A stretch of DNA of 64,000 bases from Desulfocicer sp963675955 (GTDB lineage Bacteria > Desulfobacterota > Desulfobacteria > Desulfobacterales > Desulfobacteraceae). Below the pieces are notes generated by a model. It worked only from the letters and a program-made list of their open reading frames with translations, did no database searches and was not told the origin of the DNA. Below are positions 55,619-63,811 of the stretch, one piece after another. Where the stretch lies: NCBI GenBank assembly GCA_963675955.2, contig CAXXVR010000002.1:1364001-1428000 (forward strand). Direction: 5' to 3'. A program made the translations under genes and the position numbers. Every line of letters begins with the position of its first letter. Position 1 is the first letter of the stretch.

Positions 55619-56055
55619 GCACGGATTTTGAACCGGTCATTCTGGCTTTCTGCTGCAATTACTGAGGGTACTCCGCTGCGGACCTGGCAGGTTCCATGAG
55701 ATTGAAATGCCCCGCCAACTTTAGAATCATTCGTTTGCCCTGCACGGGCAAGGTGGATGTGATCCATATGTTAAGAGCCTTTGAAAAAGGGGCAGACGGC
55801 GTGTTTGTGGTGGGATGCATGGAGGGAGATTGTCATTTTAAAACCGGTAATTTCAGGGCAAGAAAACGGGTGGAGCAGGTGGCAACCATTCTGGATGCCG
55901 TGGGTGTAGGCGGCGAGCGGGTTCAGATGTACAACCTGTCCTCCGGTGAAGGCCCCCTGTTTGCCCAGTATGCCATTGAGATGGATGAAAAGATCAGAAC
56001 CCTTGGCCCAAGCCCGGTGAGAACGGCCCTTGAAGCCCAGAAAACTGCGGCATGA
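55615..56055 (+). CDS. mvhD: Selenocysteine MvhD/FrhD-type electron-transfer subunit
   Basis: 146 residues when UGA at 55663-55665 is read as Sec17. The start is AFCCNY-U-GYSAADLAG; homologues read FCCNWCSYGGADLAG, so Sec stands for the second cysteine of the CNxC pair. GKVDVIHMLRAFEKGADGVFVVGC and EGDCHFKTGN are typical. MvhD carries a [2Fe-2S] cluster and passes electrons to HdrA; Sec forms (VhuD) are known in methanococci. ATG 55615 overlaps the hdrA stop (ATGA), so the two are translationally coupled. A conventional gene caller would report only the C-terminal 119 residues from 55696. Confidence 0.92.
55663..55665 (+). other. In-frame UGA read as selenocysteine (Sec17 of MvhD)
   Basis: The codon lies in CCNY-U-GYSAADLAG, a conserved cysteine position of MvhD. 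Confidence 0.92.
55680..55694 (+). promoter_or_regulatory. SECIS-like stem-loop of mvhD
   Basis: GGACCT-GGC-AGGTTC makes a 6-bp stem with a GGC loop, starting 15 bases after the UGA. The apex CCTGGCAGG is identical to that of the Fe-S selenoprotein hairpin at 16567-16583. Confidence 0.7.
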
Positions 56056-56081
56056 TAACCCTGTTAAATGAGGTTTGAGAT

Positions 56082-56750
56082 ATGATAGTAGCCGATAAAA
56101 AGCCCATTGAAGAGATCATAGAAACAGTCAAGGCCTATGACCGAATTCTGGTGTTGGGGTGCAACGAATGTGTCACCGTGTGCGAGGCCGGTGGAAAAAA
56201 AGAGGTGGAGGTGCTGGCTTCAGCCCTTCGAATGCATTTTATCCAGCAGGGCCGAAAGAAAACCTTTGATGAACATACCCTGGAACGGCAGTGCGATCAT
56301 GAATACCTGGAAGAGGTCCGGAATGTCATGGATAACTATGATGCCGTGCTCTCCCTGGCCTGCGGGGTGGGGGTTCAGTTCATGGCGGAAAAATATCACA
56401 CCACGCCGTTGATCCCCGGGGTGAACACCTGCTTTCTGGGGGCCACGGAAAAAAGAGGCCTGTGGACGGAACGCTGCCAGGCCTGCGGGTCCTGTGTGCT
56501 GGCCCACACCGCCGGCATCTGCCCCATTTCCCGGTGTGCTAAACGGGTGATGAACGGTCCCTGCGGTGGTTCCACCGGTGGCAAGTGTGAGATTAACAAG
56601 GATGTTGACTGTGCATGGCAGCTGATAATAGATCGACTGAGGGATCTGGATCGCATGGATGACTACGAAATCGTGACCCCCATCAAGGACTGGTCAACGG
56701 AGCGGGCCGGTGGACCCAGAACGGTGTCAAGGGAGGACGTACAGGTATGA
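56082..56750 (+). CDS. metV: Methylene-THF reductase iron-sulfur subunit MetV
   Basis: 222 residues. LGCNECVTVCEAGGKKEVE near residue 28 and C-terminal CQACGSCVLAHTAGICPISRCAK, then GPCGGSTGGKCE, are the cysteine patterns of MetV (methylene-THF reductase C-terminal family). MetV anchors an Fe-S cluster and links MetF to electron donors in acetogens. The order hdrA-mvhD-metV-metF matches the Moorella gene set in content. Its stop overlaps the metF start (ATGA). Confidence 0.9.
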   Translation: MIVADKKPIEEIIETVKAYDRILVLGCNECVTVCEAGGKKEVEVLASALRMHFIQQGRKKTFDEHTLERQCDHEYLEEVRNVMDNYDAVLSLACGVGVQFMAEKYHTTPLIPGVNTCFLGATEKRGLWTERCQACGSCVLAHTAGICPISRCAKRVMNGPCGGSTGGKCEINKDVDCAWQLIIDRLRDLDRMDDYEIVTPIKDWSTERAGGPRTVSREDVQV

Positions 56751-57676
56751 ACATGAATACACCAAGCAAACTTGAGAAGGTCTTTAAATCGGGGCACATT
56801 GCAGTGACTTCGGAGTGTGGTCCCCCCCGGGGCAGTGACCCCGAAGCGGTTACGTCCAAAGGGGCATTGATCAAGGATCATGTGGATGCGGTGAACATCA
56901 CCGATAACCAGACCGCCATGACCCGCATGAGTTCCCTTGCCGCCTGTATTCATTTAAAATTGATGGGCCTTGAACCCATTCTTCAAATGGTGACAAGGGA
57001 TCGCAACCGGGTGGCCCTGCAGAGTGATCTTTTGGGGGCAGCCTCCTTTGATATTCACAATGTGCTGTGCCTTTCCGGGGATCATCAGAGCTTCGGGGAC
57101 TGTGCCCAGGGCCAGAATGTCCATGATCTGGATTCCATGCAACTGGTCCAGACCGTCCGGCACATGAGGGATGAAGGGAAATTTCTTGGTGGGGATGACA
57201 TTAAACGTCCACCCAGGATGTTTGTGGGGGCCGCGGCCAACCCCTTTGCCGATCCCTTTGAGATCCGGGTGCCACGCCTGGCCAAGAAAATCGCCTGTGG
57301 AGCTGAATTTATCCAGACCCAATGTATTTACAACATTGATAAATTTGAGGAGTGGATGAGACGGTTAAGGGACCGGGGATTACATGAAAAGACATTCATC
57401 ATGGCCGGTATGACCCCCATGAAATCAGCGCCCATGGCCAAGTTCATGAAAAACCGGGTGCCGGGTATGGATGTTCCCGATGAGATCATCGCCCGCCTTG
57501 CCGGGGTGGAAAAGAAAAAACAGGCCCAGGAGGGCATTGATATCTGCGTTGAACATATCCAGCGTTTGAAAGAGGTGGAGGGTATTTCCGGCTTTCACAT
57601 CATGGCCATTGAGTGGGAGGAGAAGGTACCGGAAATTGTGGAGCGAAGCGGGCTTTATCCCCGACCAGAGGTATAG
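56747..57676 (+). CDS. metF: 5,10-Methylenetetrahydrofolate reductase MetF
   Basis: 309 residues. Catalytic-region motif TSECGPPRGSDPEAV holds the glutamate of the MetF family; MVTRDRNRVALQSDLLG and LCLSGDHQSFGD follow, and EFIQTQCIYN matches the family's TQxxF strand. Reduces methylene-THF to methyl-THF in the methyl branch of the Wood-Ljungdahl pathway; in this operon electrons probably come through MetV and the HdrA/MvhD unit. The start is coupled to metV by a 4-base overlap. A strong terminator lies 43 bases downstream. Confidence 0.93.
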   Translation: MNMNTPSKLEKVFKSGHIAVTSECGPPRGSDPEAVTSKGALIKDHVDAVNITDNQTAMTRMSSLAACIHLKLMGLEPILQMVTRDRNRVALQSDLLGAASFDIHNVLCLSGDHQSFGDCAQGQNVHDLDSMQLVQTVRHMRDEGKFLGGDDIKRPPRMFVGAAANPFADPFEIRVPRLAKKIACGAEFIQTQCIYNIDKFEEWMRRLRDRGLHEKTFIMAGMTPMKSAPMAKFMKNRVPGMDVPDEIIARLAGVEKKKQAQEGIDICVEHIQRLKEVEGISGFHIMAIEWEEKVPEIVERSGLYPRPEV

Positions 57677-58070
57677 GAGACGGGCAGGCAGCAGGCCGAC
57701 ATCATAAGAAAAAAACAAGACCCCCTGGACAGCTTGATTGCTGGCCAGGGGGTTTTATGTGGTATTTTTTAAAAAGTCTTGTTTCTGTGTTTTGCATCCA
57801 GCCCTGTTCATGGCATTTGAAACTTTACCCTATTAAAATTTATTCATTCTGTCATCAGGTAAATAAATTTCTTACTTGACTTTTATCAGAACCGAATTAG
57901 TTTGATACTCGCTTTATCAAGTACGACGCCACCGGCCCACCTGATTTGAGTCTTTGACGCCTATTTTGCTGAATCCCCAGCTTGAACCATGCAGGCTCTG
58001 GATATATTCCAGATGCGTATTTCTGTGTTGCGGTTTCGGGTTAATTTTTCAACATCAATACGGAGGATTT
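57677..58070. other. Intergenic region with terminator
   Basis: 394 bases. After the terminator at 57720-57756 there is AT-rich sequence with a possible TTGACT at about 57877 but no convincing -10. Nothing else was recognised. Confidence 0.5.
57720..57756 (+). terminator. Intrinsic terminator of the metF-hdrA operon
   Basis: ACCCCCTGG-A-CAGC pairs with GCTG-G-CCAGGGGGT around a TTGATT loop, followed by TTTT. Very stable stem. Confidence 0.92.
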
Positions 58071-58916
58071 ATGGCTGTTATAACAATTTCCAGAGATATT
58101 TGCAGTAAGGGGGCACTGATTGCAGAACAGGTTGCCCAAAAATTAAACTATGAATGTATTTCCCGTGAGATTCTCATGGAAGCATCAGATCAATTCAATA
58201 TTCCAGAAATAAAATTCGCAAAGGCCATTCATGATGGCCCATCTGTGTTTGAAAAAATATTTCACGGTAAAGAAAGATACATTGCCTTTTTCCAGGCAGC
58301 CCTGCTTAATCATGTTAAAAACGATAATGTGGTATACCATGGACTGGGTGGACAGTTTTTTTTGCAGGGGATTCCCAATGTTCTGAAGGTTCGTATCATT
58401 ATGGACATGGATGCCAGAGCAGAAGAAAGAGCCCGGGAGGAAAACATATCGGAAACAATGGCACGCAAACTTCTTGTCACTGATGATAAAGATCGGCGAA
58501 AGTGGGGAATGCATGTATATGGTGTGGACACCGGGAACAATGATCTTTATGACCTGATTTTGCATCTAAATCATCTGACTGTATCTGATTGTGTGGATCT
58601 CATCTGCAAAACTGCACAGAGTAATCATTTTGAGAGTTCACCCAGTTCCCAGGCGTATATGGCGGATCTTGCCCTGGCGGCAATGGTAAAGGCAGCACTT
58701 GTCTCTCGTTATGCGAACATCCGAGTCAGCTCACATAATGGCAAGGTAAGTATCCATGTGGATGATCTTATGGACTCTCCGGACAGAACAAAACAAGAAA
58801 TTCAAAAGCTCATCGCCCATGTTCACGGTGTTGAAAACTTCAGTATTCACGTGAAATCCAATCTCATCCGATCCCCATTTCACAATACGTCCCCATCCAT
58901 GAAACGCAGTGCATAA
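58071..58916 (+). CDS. Cytidylate kinase-like family protein
   Basis: 281 residues. AVITISRDICSKGALIAEQVA is the P-loop region of cytidylate kinase-like proteins (the usual GxxG(S/T)G is altered to RDICSKGA), and NVVYHGLGGQFFL, RIIMDMDARAEERARE, DDKDRRKWGMHVYGVD correspond to the rest of the NMP-kinase fold. The C-terminal ~60 residues (ANIRVSSHNGKVSIHVDD, GVENFSIHVK) look like a BON-type beta-alpha-beta domain. Substrate unknown. ATG 58071 after GGAGG is the start; an upstream in-frame ATG at 57954 lacks a ribosome site. Confidence 0.82.
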   Translation: MAVITISRDICSKGALIAEQVAQKLNYECISREILMEASDQFNIPEIKFAKAIHDGPSVFEKIFHGKERYIAFFQAALLNHVKNDNVVYHGLGGQFFLQGIPNVLKVRIIMDMDARAEERAREENISETMARKLLVTDDKDRRKWGMHVYGVDTGNNDLYDLILHLNHLTVSDCVDLICKTAQSNHFESSPSSQAYMADLALAAMVKAALVSRYANIRVSSHNGKVSIHVDDLMDSPDRTKQEIQKLIAHVHGVENFSIHVKSNLIRSPFHNTSPSMKRSA

Positions 58917-59005
58917 GGCTGTGTTTCGGGAATCTTATTCAAAGGTTGAATTTCCTTGAAAAGTAAATGGACGCCCCCGGTACGGTAAGTCATGGATAGG
59001 TAAGG

Positions 59006-59041
59006 CAGACAGGGTCCATGCAATCACATGGACCCTGTCTG
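59006..59041. terminator. Perfect 15-bp hairpin between convergent genes
   Basis: CAGACAGGGTCCATG pairs exactly with CATGGACCCTGTCTG around a 6-base loop. It has no T run, but its place between two converging genes suggests a bidirectional transcription stop or mRNA end protector. Confidence 0.55.
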
Positions 59042-59044
59042 TCT

Positions 59045-59118
59045 GGGCCTGGTCACAACACAGGCCAGATCCCGTTGATCTGCCAACGGTGACGGCTGGC
59101 CAATGTTGTGATTAAGCC
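59045..59118. repeat. Repeat family B, full copy 2
   Basis: Left end GGGCCTGGTCACAACACAGG and right end GGCCAATGTTGTGATTAAGCC are imperfect complements. It lies directly after the hairpin and before the 3' end of the IDH-family gene. Confidence 0.75.
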
Positions 59119-59131
59119 TGATTATTTCATC

Positions 59132-60352
59132 TCATCTTTCAAGTTGTTCCAGCAAAAATGCGGTGGCCTCCTGGCAGGTAACACCATTTTTACCGCCATT
59201 GGGTACCAGGTTCGCCGCTGTCAGGGCATCCACCGCCTTAAATACATCGGTCATCAAATTCGGATATCCGATGAACTCAAGCAGTTCACCCGTGGCTTTT
59301 ACCACGGCCACAGGGGATGAAAAATGGCCCCTGTTTTCCTGCATCATGCGGGTACCGGTGCCGCCACCGGCTTCAAACATCCCCTGGGTAAAGGATAAAT
59401 TGGCAGATCCAACGCCGCCAATGCCGCCCACATACATGCCGGCCTCATCCCCTGCCATGTCCCCCACAATATTGTTGCACACAAGGGTTGTTAAAGGAAA
59501 TTCTCTACCTGTTTTTTCACCTTTCATGGCTTTGAGTTTTTCCGGCTGGGTTACGGTGTAGGAAAAATCATCGGGTTTGACACTCAAATAATCAAGGTCC
59601 GGAAAATTGGCATTAATGTAAGCCTTGGCCCAGTTTAGAGACGCCGCATCGGGTTTGATTACATTGTCTTTAAAATTGAGCACCACACCGCCGGACTTTC
59701 TTTCCACGGCATGGAGACAGGCCATGTGGGTGAGGCGCTCAATGTCTATTCTTGCCTGGGGCCAGAAGCACATGGCGTACTCTTCCTGTCCATTGAGGTG
59801 TGAAACCCCGGCGGATTTTGCATCCTGGTAGGGGGTACCCAGGTTGCACCGAAACACGGTAAAATCAATACACATCTCATCATTTTTGATGTTGCGCTGG
59901 CATGCAAAAAGATCCATGTACTGACGCATCCATACATTGGCACTGGGTACATTGGGGTATTTGGAGCTGTCCGGGGTTTCCAGGGGCATTTTTAAGATAA
60001 CATCACACTGATCGATGATATCAATGGATGTCTTTGGGGCCACCACATCCAGTTCCAGGCGTTTTTCAATGGTCAGATCCGGGATTTCCACCACGGAGAT
60101 GTCTCCGGCTTTAATCTCTTTGGCAAGAAGGGATTCAAGAATGGTGCGTGCTGCCTCGGCCACAATGGGACCGATACCGTCCCCGGGGGCAAATCCGATC
60201 TTAAGGGGGCGTTTGGTGCTTAATGCCACGGGATTGAACCTCCCTCTGGTCTGGATGGCTTTTTCAACCCGTGCCTTTTCCTGGGTCAGTAGGGTAAAAA
60301 GGGCATCAAAGGGGTTATAATCACCTTCAAACATATTTACATATTCACTCAT
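59132..60352 (-). CDS. Isocitrate/isopropylmalate dehydrogenase-family protein
   Basis: 406 residues. GFAPGDGIGPIVAEAA binds substrate/cofactor near residue 53, YMDLFACQRNI contains the arginine of the family, and GDMAGDEAGMYVGGIGGVGSANLSF is the metal-binding signature (normally GDILSDxAAxxxGGLG). The SSPVAVVKATGEL block fits the NAD(P) region. It departs from both standard IDH and LeuB: the N-terminal 45 residues are extra and the metal motif is altered. It probably supplies isocitrate dehydrogenase activity for an oxidative TCA cycle with KorDABC, but specificity is uncertain. ATG 60352 follows AAAGGAGACAAA. Confidence 0.82.
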   Translation of the reverse strand: MSEYVNMFEGDYNPFDALFTLLTQEKARVEKAIQTRGRFNPVALSTKRPLKIGFAPGDGIGPIVAEAARTILESLLAKEIKAGDISVVEIPDLTIEKRLELDVVAPKTSIDIIDQCDVILKMPLETPDSSKYPNVPSANVWMRQYMDLFACQRNIKNDEMCIDFTVFRCNLGTPYQDAKSAGVSHLNGQEEYAMCFWPQARIDIERLTHMACLHAVERKSGGVVLNFKDNVIKPDAASLNWAKAYINANFPDLDYLSVKPDDFSYTVTQPEKLKAMKGEKTGREFPLTTLVCNNIVGDMAGDEAGMYVGGIGGVGSANLSFTQGMFEAGGGTGTRMMQENRGHFSSPVAVVKATGELLEFIGYPNLMTDVFKAVDALTAANLVPNGGKNGVTCQEATAFLLEQLER

Positions 60353-60399
60353 TTTGTCTCCTTTGGGGAAGATTGTTTTCCGGATGTGAACAAAACAGA

Positions 60400-60480
60400 G
60401 GGGTGGTCACAGCATGGGTCACTCGTCACATTTAACTTGTCACATTTGGTGGAACCCACCCCCATGTTGTGACTAAGTCC
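60400..60480. repeat. Repeat family B, full copy 3
   Basis: Begins GGGGTGGTCACAGCATGGG and ends CCCCCATGTTGTGACTAAGTCC, which are imperfect complements; the middle has a TCGTCACA...TTGTCACA direct repeat. Confidence 0.75.
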
Positions 60481-60589
60481 AAAACAGGGTGCAAATTTTT
60501 TTTATACAAAGAATCCATGTATACTGCAAGGATAAATGTGATAATGGGAAAAGACAGATACATGGAATTGAAGGCTTTGCTTGAGAAAT

Positions 60590-60619
60590 AATTTTACATG
60601 TGTAAAATTGAGTGACTCA
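60590..60619. promoter_or_regulatory. Adjacent palindromes upstream of the peptidase T-like gene
   Basis: AATTTTACA-TG-TGTAAAATT (60590-60609) is perfect over 9-2-9 bases. It is followed, overlapping by one base, by TGAGT-G-ACTCA (60609-60619). They lie 59 bases before the start codon and look like regulator-binding sites for the pepT-larC unit. Confidence 0.6.
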
Positions 60620-60677
60620 TCCATTGCATAAAGGGGGCCAGGGGTGTAATAAAGCCTTAAAAAAACAAGGAGCATAT

Positions 60678-61817
60678 ATGATAAACAGTCAGAGATTGTC
60701 ACATAATTTTACCCAGTTTGTTCAGATTGATTCCATTTCCAGGGAAGAGGCACAGATTGCTGAAGTTTTAAAAACCATGTTGGAACAACGCGGTGCCACG
60801 GTGAGCATGGATGGTGCAGGAAAAGTCATAGGGGGTAACTGCGGAAACCTGGTGGCAAAGTTTAAGGGCACTGTGGATGTTGAACCCCTTTTGCTTTCCG
60901 GACACATGGATACCGTGGAGCCGGGCAGGGGGATAAAGGTGGTGTTGGAAGATGGTGTTTTTACAAGTGATGGTACCACCATACTGGGTTCCGACGACAA
61001 GTCCGCCCTGGCCATTATTTTTGAGGTGCTGGATGTAATCAATGAAAATGGTTTACCCCATCCTCCCATTGATTTGGTGTTCACCGTGGCTGAAGAGGTG
61101 GGGCTTCTAGGGGCAAAGGCCTTTGATCTGTCCATGATTGATGCAAAGATCGGATATATTCTGGACTCCACCGATCGGGACGGTATTGTCACCCGTGCCC
61201 CGGCGGCCAACCGCTTCACTATTAAAATTCATGGTAAGGATGCCCATGCCGGGGCCTTTCCAGAAAACGGTATAAATGCCATCTCCGTGGCGTCCCGGGC
61301 CATTTCCGGGCTTCAACTTGGTAGGATTGACGAGGAAACAACCTGCAACATCGGGTTGATTCAAGGGGGTAAAGCCACCAATATTGTCCCGGACCTGGTG
61401 ACGATTCATGGGGAGGCCAGAAGTCATAATACGGCAAAATTAAAAACAGTCACAGAAACCATCATCAACAGCTTTTACACGGCTGCCGATTCTTTTAGGC
61501 CAGTTAGTGGCACCCTTCCCCGGGTGGAAGTGGAACTGGAACAGGATTTTCCCGCCACCCATGTGCCCGATGATCACCGGGTGGTCCAACTGGCCTGCCG
61601 GGCCGCTGAAAATCTGGGAAAGAACATGGCCATTAAAACCATCGGTGGAGGGGCTGATGCCAATATTTTCTTTGGTAAAGGGGTGGTCACCGGTGTTTTG
61701 TGTACCGGCATGACCGATGTGCACACTGTGCGGGAATCCATAAAACTGGAAGACATGGTGGGAACCGCCCGCCTGCTTCTGGAGATTATCCGTATTCATG
61801 TTGAAGGAGATCTGTAA
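60678..61817 (+). CDS. Peptidase T-like M20 metallopeptidase
   Basis: 379 residues, cytosolic di-zinc aminopeptidase family. LSGHMDTVEPGRGIK and GSDDKSALAIIFEVL carry the first zinc ligands, FTVAEEVGLLGAKAFDLS the catalytic glutamates and GKDAHAGAFPENGINA the dimerisation-domain histidine. ADANIFFGKGVVTGVLCTGM and VHTVRESIKLEDM close the active site. Matches peptidase T-like proteins; the natural peptide substrate is unknown. The start ATG 60678 follows AAGGAG; an earlier in-frame ATG at 60612 is unlikely. larC follows with no gap. Confidence 0.9.
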   Translation: MINSQRLSHNFTQFVQIDSISREEAQIAEVLKTMLEQRGATVSMDGAGKVIGGNCGNLVAKFKGTVDVEPLLLSGHMDTVEPGRGIKVVLEDGVFTSDGTTILGSDDKSALAIIFEVLDVINENGLPHPPIDLVFTVAEEVGLLGAKAFDLSMIDAKIGYILDSTDRDGIVTRAPAANRFTIKIHGKDAHAGAFPENGINAISVASRAISGLQLGRIDEETTCNIGLIQGGKATNIVPDLVTIHGEARSHNTAKLKTVTETIINSFYTAADSFRPVSGTLPRVEVELEQDFPATHVPDDHRVVQLACRAAENLGKNMAIKTIGGGADANIFFGKGVVTGVLCTGMTDVHTVRESIKLEDMVGTARLLLEIIRIHVEGDL

Positions 61818-63191
61818 GTGGTCATGATTGCCTATTTTGACATGTTTTCCGGTACCAGCGGCGACATGACCCTGGGTGCTCTCATTGATCTGGGGGTGCC
61901 CCTGGCATGGCTGAAAGAACAGCTTTCCGTTATGCCTCTGACGGGTTTTGACATTAACTCAGCTGTCGTGTGGTGCAATGGCATTAAAGCCACGGACATC
62001 TGTGTCACCGAACAAGAAAATGTGCCCCCAAAAAATTACAGGGATATCACAGCCTTAATATCCAAAGCGCCTTTTTCCTCCCGGGTGATTGAGCAAAGCC
62101 TTGAAGCCTTTAAAAAAATTGCCCTGGCCGAATCCGCCATACATGGTTCAGATCTGGAATCCGTTCATTTCCATGAGGTGGGCGGCATTGATGCGCTGGT
62201 TGACATTGTGGGTTCTTTTCTCTGTGCTGAATACCTTGGTATTGAAAGAATTTATGCCTCTCCTGTGCCCCTTGGACGTGGATTTGTCACCTGCTGCCAT
62301 GGAATGATTCCGGTGCCGGCCCCTGCCACTCTGGGCATTTTAAAGGGAGTTCCGGTGACGGCGTCGGACATCGGCATGGAAAATGTCACCCCCACCGGTG
62401 CCGCTATAATCACTACTCTGGCCCGATCCTTTGGTTCCATGCCGGATATGGTGATGGGCCAGGTAGGATACGGGGCTGGTAAACGAAAATCAGGTACCGG
62501 TGTGCCCAATCTGCTTCGTGTCATCACCGGAACCTCAGCCTCTTGTCTGGGCATGCCCTATGTTAGACAGGAAACGGTGTGGGTGGTGGAAACCACCATT
62601 GATGACATGAGCCCTGAGGTGTTGGGCTACCTCATGGACAAGCTTTTTGAACAAGGTGCCCTGGATGTATGCCATATTCCCGTGCATATGAAGAAAAATC
62701 GACCTGGAACCCGTCTGGAAGTGCTCTGCTGTGAGGAACACTTGAAAGACCTTATGAACCTTATTTTAACCCAGAGTTCCTCCACCGGAGTACGTTTCAA
62801 CAAGGTTCAGCGGGGGGTGCTCCACCGTGAAATTATCACCGTGTCCACCTGCTTTGGCCAGATAAAAGCCAAGAAAATTATTGATCCCGGCGGGTCTGTT
62901 CGCATTGTTCCCGAGTACGAGGTCTGCCGCAGGGTGGCCGAAGAAAAGAAAATCCCCCTGCAGGAGGTGTATACCCGGGTCCTTGTAAGTGCCCGGACAC
63001 TGGTTCTGGATACAGATGAACGGGATCATGGCAATTGTGATGCCCTGGATTGTGTCCCGGGCCGTCCCACACCGATGACCTCGTCCCCTGGCATTGATTG
63101 CTCCCATGACCATGGCATGCAAAATAACGTTGATTATATCCATACCCATATACACGACCATAATAAACACGACCATAATCATGATCAGTAG
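61818..63191 (+). CDS. larC: Nickel pincer cofactor biosynthesis protein LarC
   Basis: 457 residues (DUF111 family). Inserts nickel into the pyridinium-thioacid pincer cofactor of lactate racemase-type enzymes. N-terminal YFDMFSGTSGDMTLGALIDLG, FHEVGGIDALVDIVG and TPTGAAIITTL are family signatures. The last ~35 residues are rich in His and Asp (HDHGMQN, HTHIHDHNKHDHNHDQ), a likely nickel store. In other LarC proteins the His-rich stretch is internal, so the C-terminal tail is notable. The start GTG 61818 abuts the preceding stop codon, with AAGGAG upstream; ATG 61824 is an alternative. larA, larB and larE are not in the window. Confidence 0.92.
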   Translation: MVMIAYFDMFSGTSGDMTLGALIDLGVPLAWLKEQLSVMPLTGFDINSAVVWCNGIKATDICVTEQENVPPKNYRDITALISKAPFSSRVIEQSLEAFKKIALAESAIHGSDLESVHFHEVGGIDALVDIVGSFLCAEYLGIERIYASPVPLGRGFVTCCHGMIPVPAPATLGILKGVPVTASDIGMENVTPTGAAIITTLARSFGSMPDMVMGQVGYGAGKRKSGTGVPNLLRVITGTSASCLGMPYVRQETVWVVETTIDDMSPEVLGYLMDKLFEQGALDVCHIPVHMKKNRPGTRLEVLCCEEHLKDLMNLILTQSSSTGVRFNKVQRGVLHREIITVSTCFGQIKAKKIIDPGGSVRIVPEYEVCRRVAEEKKIPLQEVYTRVLVSARTLVLDTDERDHGNCDALDCVPGRPTPMTSSPGIDCSHDHGMQNNVDYIHTHIHDHNKHDHNHDQ

Positions 63192-63236
63192 TCGGAATTC
63201 ACCGGTGATACTGAAATTTGACGATCCCATTTTTTG

Positions 63237-63270
63237 GGTTTAAGCACAACATCGGTCACCTTGGGAAGGG
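63237..63270. repeat. Repeat family B, half copy
   Basis: GGGTTTAAGCACAACATCGG followed by TCACCTTGGG: one end of the family, with no inverse partner visible. Confidence 0.4.
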
Positions 63271-63297
63271 GGGGCAGATGAAGAGGATAGTAAAAAA

Positions 63298-63747
63298 ATG
63301 ACATTGCAACAACGGCTTTTCATGTTTGCTGCCACCGGAGCCATGGTTGGATATGCCCCGGTGGCCCCGGGAACCTGGGGCACCCTGGTGGGCATTCCCC
63401 TGGTTTTACTTTGTAATCTTGTGCCCCCATCATGGCAGACCTTTGCCGTGGTGCTGTTCATCATGGGGACCATCTGGGTGGCCCAGGAGGCAGAAAAAAT
63501 ATTTGCCCAAAAAGATCCCGGTGCCATTGTTATTGATGAGATTGCCGGATATCTGGTGGCCCTTTGCGGTGTGCCGATTAGCTTTTTTTCATTGTTGGCG
63601 GGCTTTCTGATATTTCGATTTTTTGATATTGTAAAACCCTTCCCGATAAGATATTTTGAACGACAATTCTCAGGAGGAGCAGGGATTGTACTGGATGATA
63701 TTTTTGCAGGTCTCTATACCGGACTTGTTTTGAGGCTCTTTTTTTGA
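63298..63747 (+). CDS. pgpA: Phosphatidylglycerophosphatase A
   Basis: 149 residues, membrane enzyme removing phosphate from phosphatidylglycerol phosphate. GYAPVAPGTWGTLVGIPL and IVIDEIAGYLVAL with RFFDIVKPFPIRYFER and DDIFAGLYTGL are PgpA signatures; about four membrane helices. ATG 63298 is preceded by GAAGAGGATAGTAAAAAA. It often precedes cinA/recA, which agrees with the following partial gene. Confidence 0.93.
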   Translation: MTLQQRLFMFAATGAMVGYAPVAPGTWGTLVGIPLVLLCNLVPPSWQTFAVVLFIMGTIWVAQEAEKIFAQKDPGAIVIDEIAGYLVALCGVPISFFSLLAGFLIFRFFDIVKPFPIRYFERQFSGGAGIVLDDIFAGLYTGLVLRLFF

Positions 63748-63758
63748 TAAAAAATCAC

Positions 63759-63800
63759 GGGCCTGGTCATAACATAGCCCATTTGGGAGAAAGGCCAGGC
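63759..63800. repeat. Repeat family B, half copy
   Basis: GGGCCTGGTCATAACATAGCCC followed by AAAGGCCAGGC, one typical end and a short inverse. Confidence 0.5.
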
Positions 63801-63811
63801 TTGCTTCATGT

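Larger units (their letters stand above)
60353..60677. other. Intergenic region between divergent genes
   Basis: 325 bases with a family B repeat (60400-60480), a 20-base palindrome (60590-60609) and a second palindrome directly after it. A TATACT at 60520-60525 could be a -10 box without a good -35. Confidence 0.6.

Noticed and set aside
55696..56055. MvhD as a 119-residue protein starting after the UGA
   Set aside because: It would lack the conserved cysteine-rich N-terminus; the frame extends upstream through the UGA with family sequence.
57954..58070. 39-residue extension of the cytidylate-kinase-like protein
   Set aside because: GGAGG directly before ATG 58071 fixes the start.
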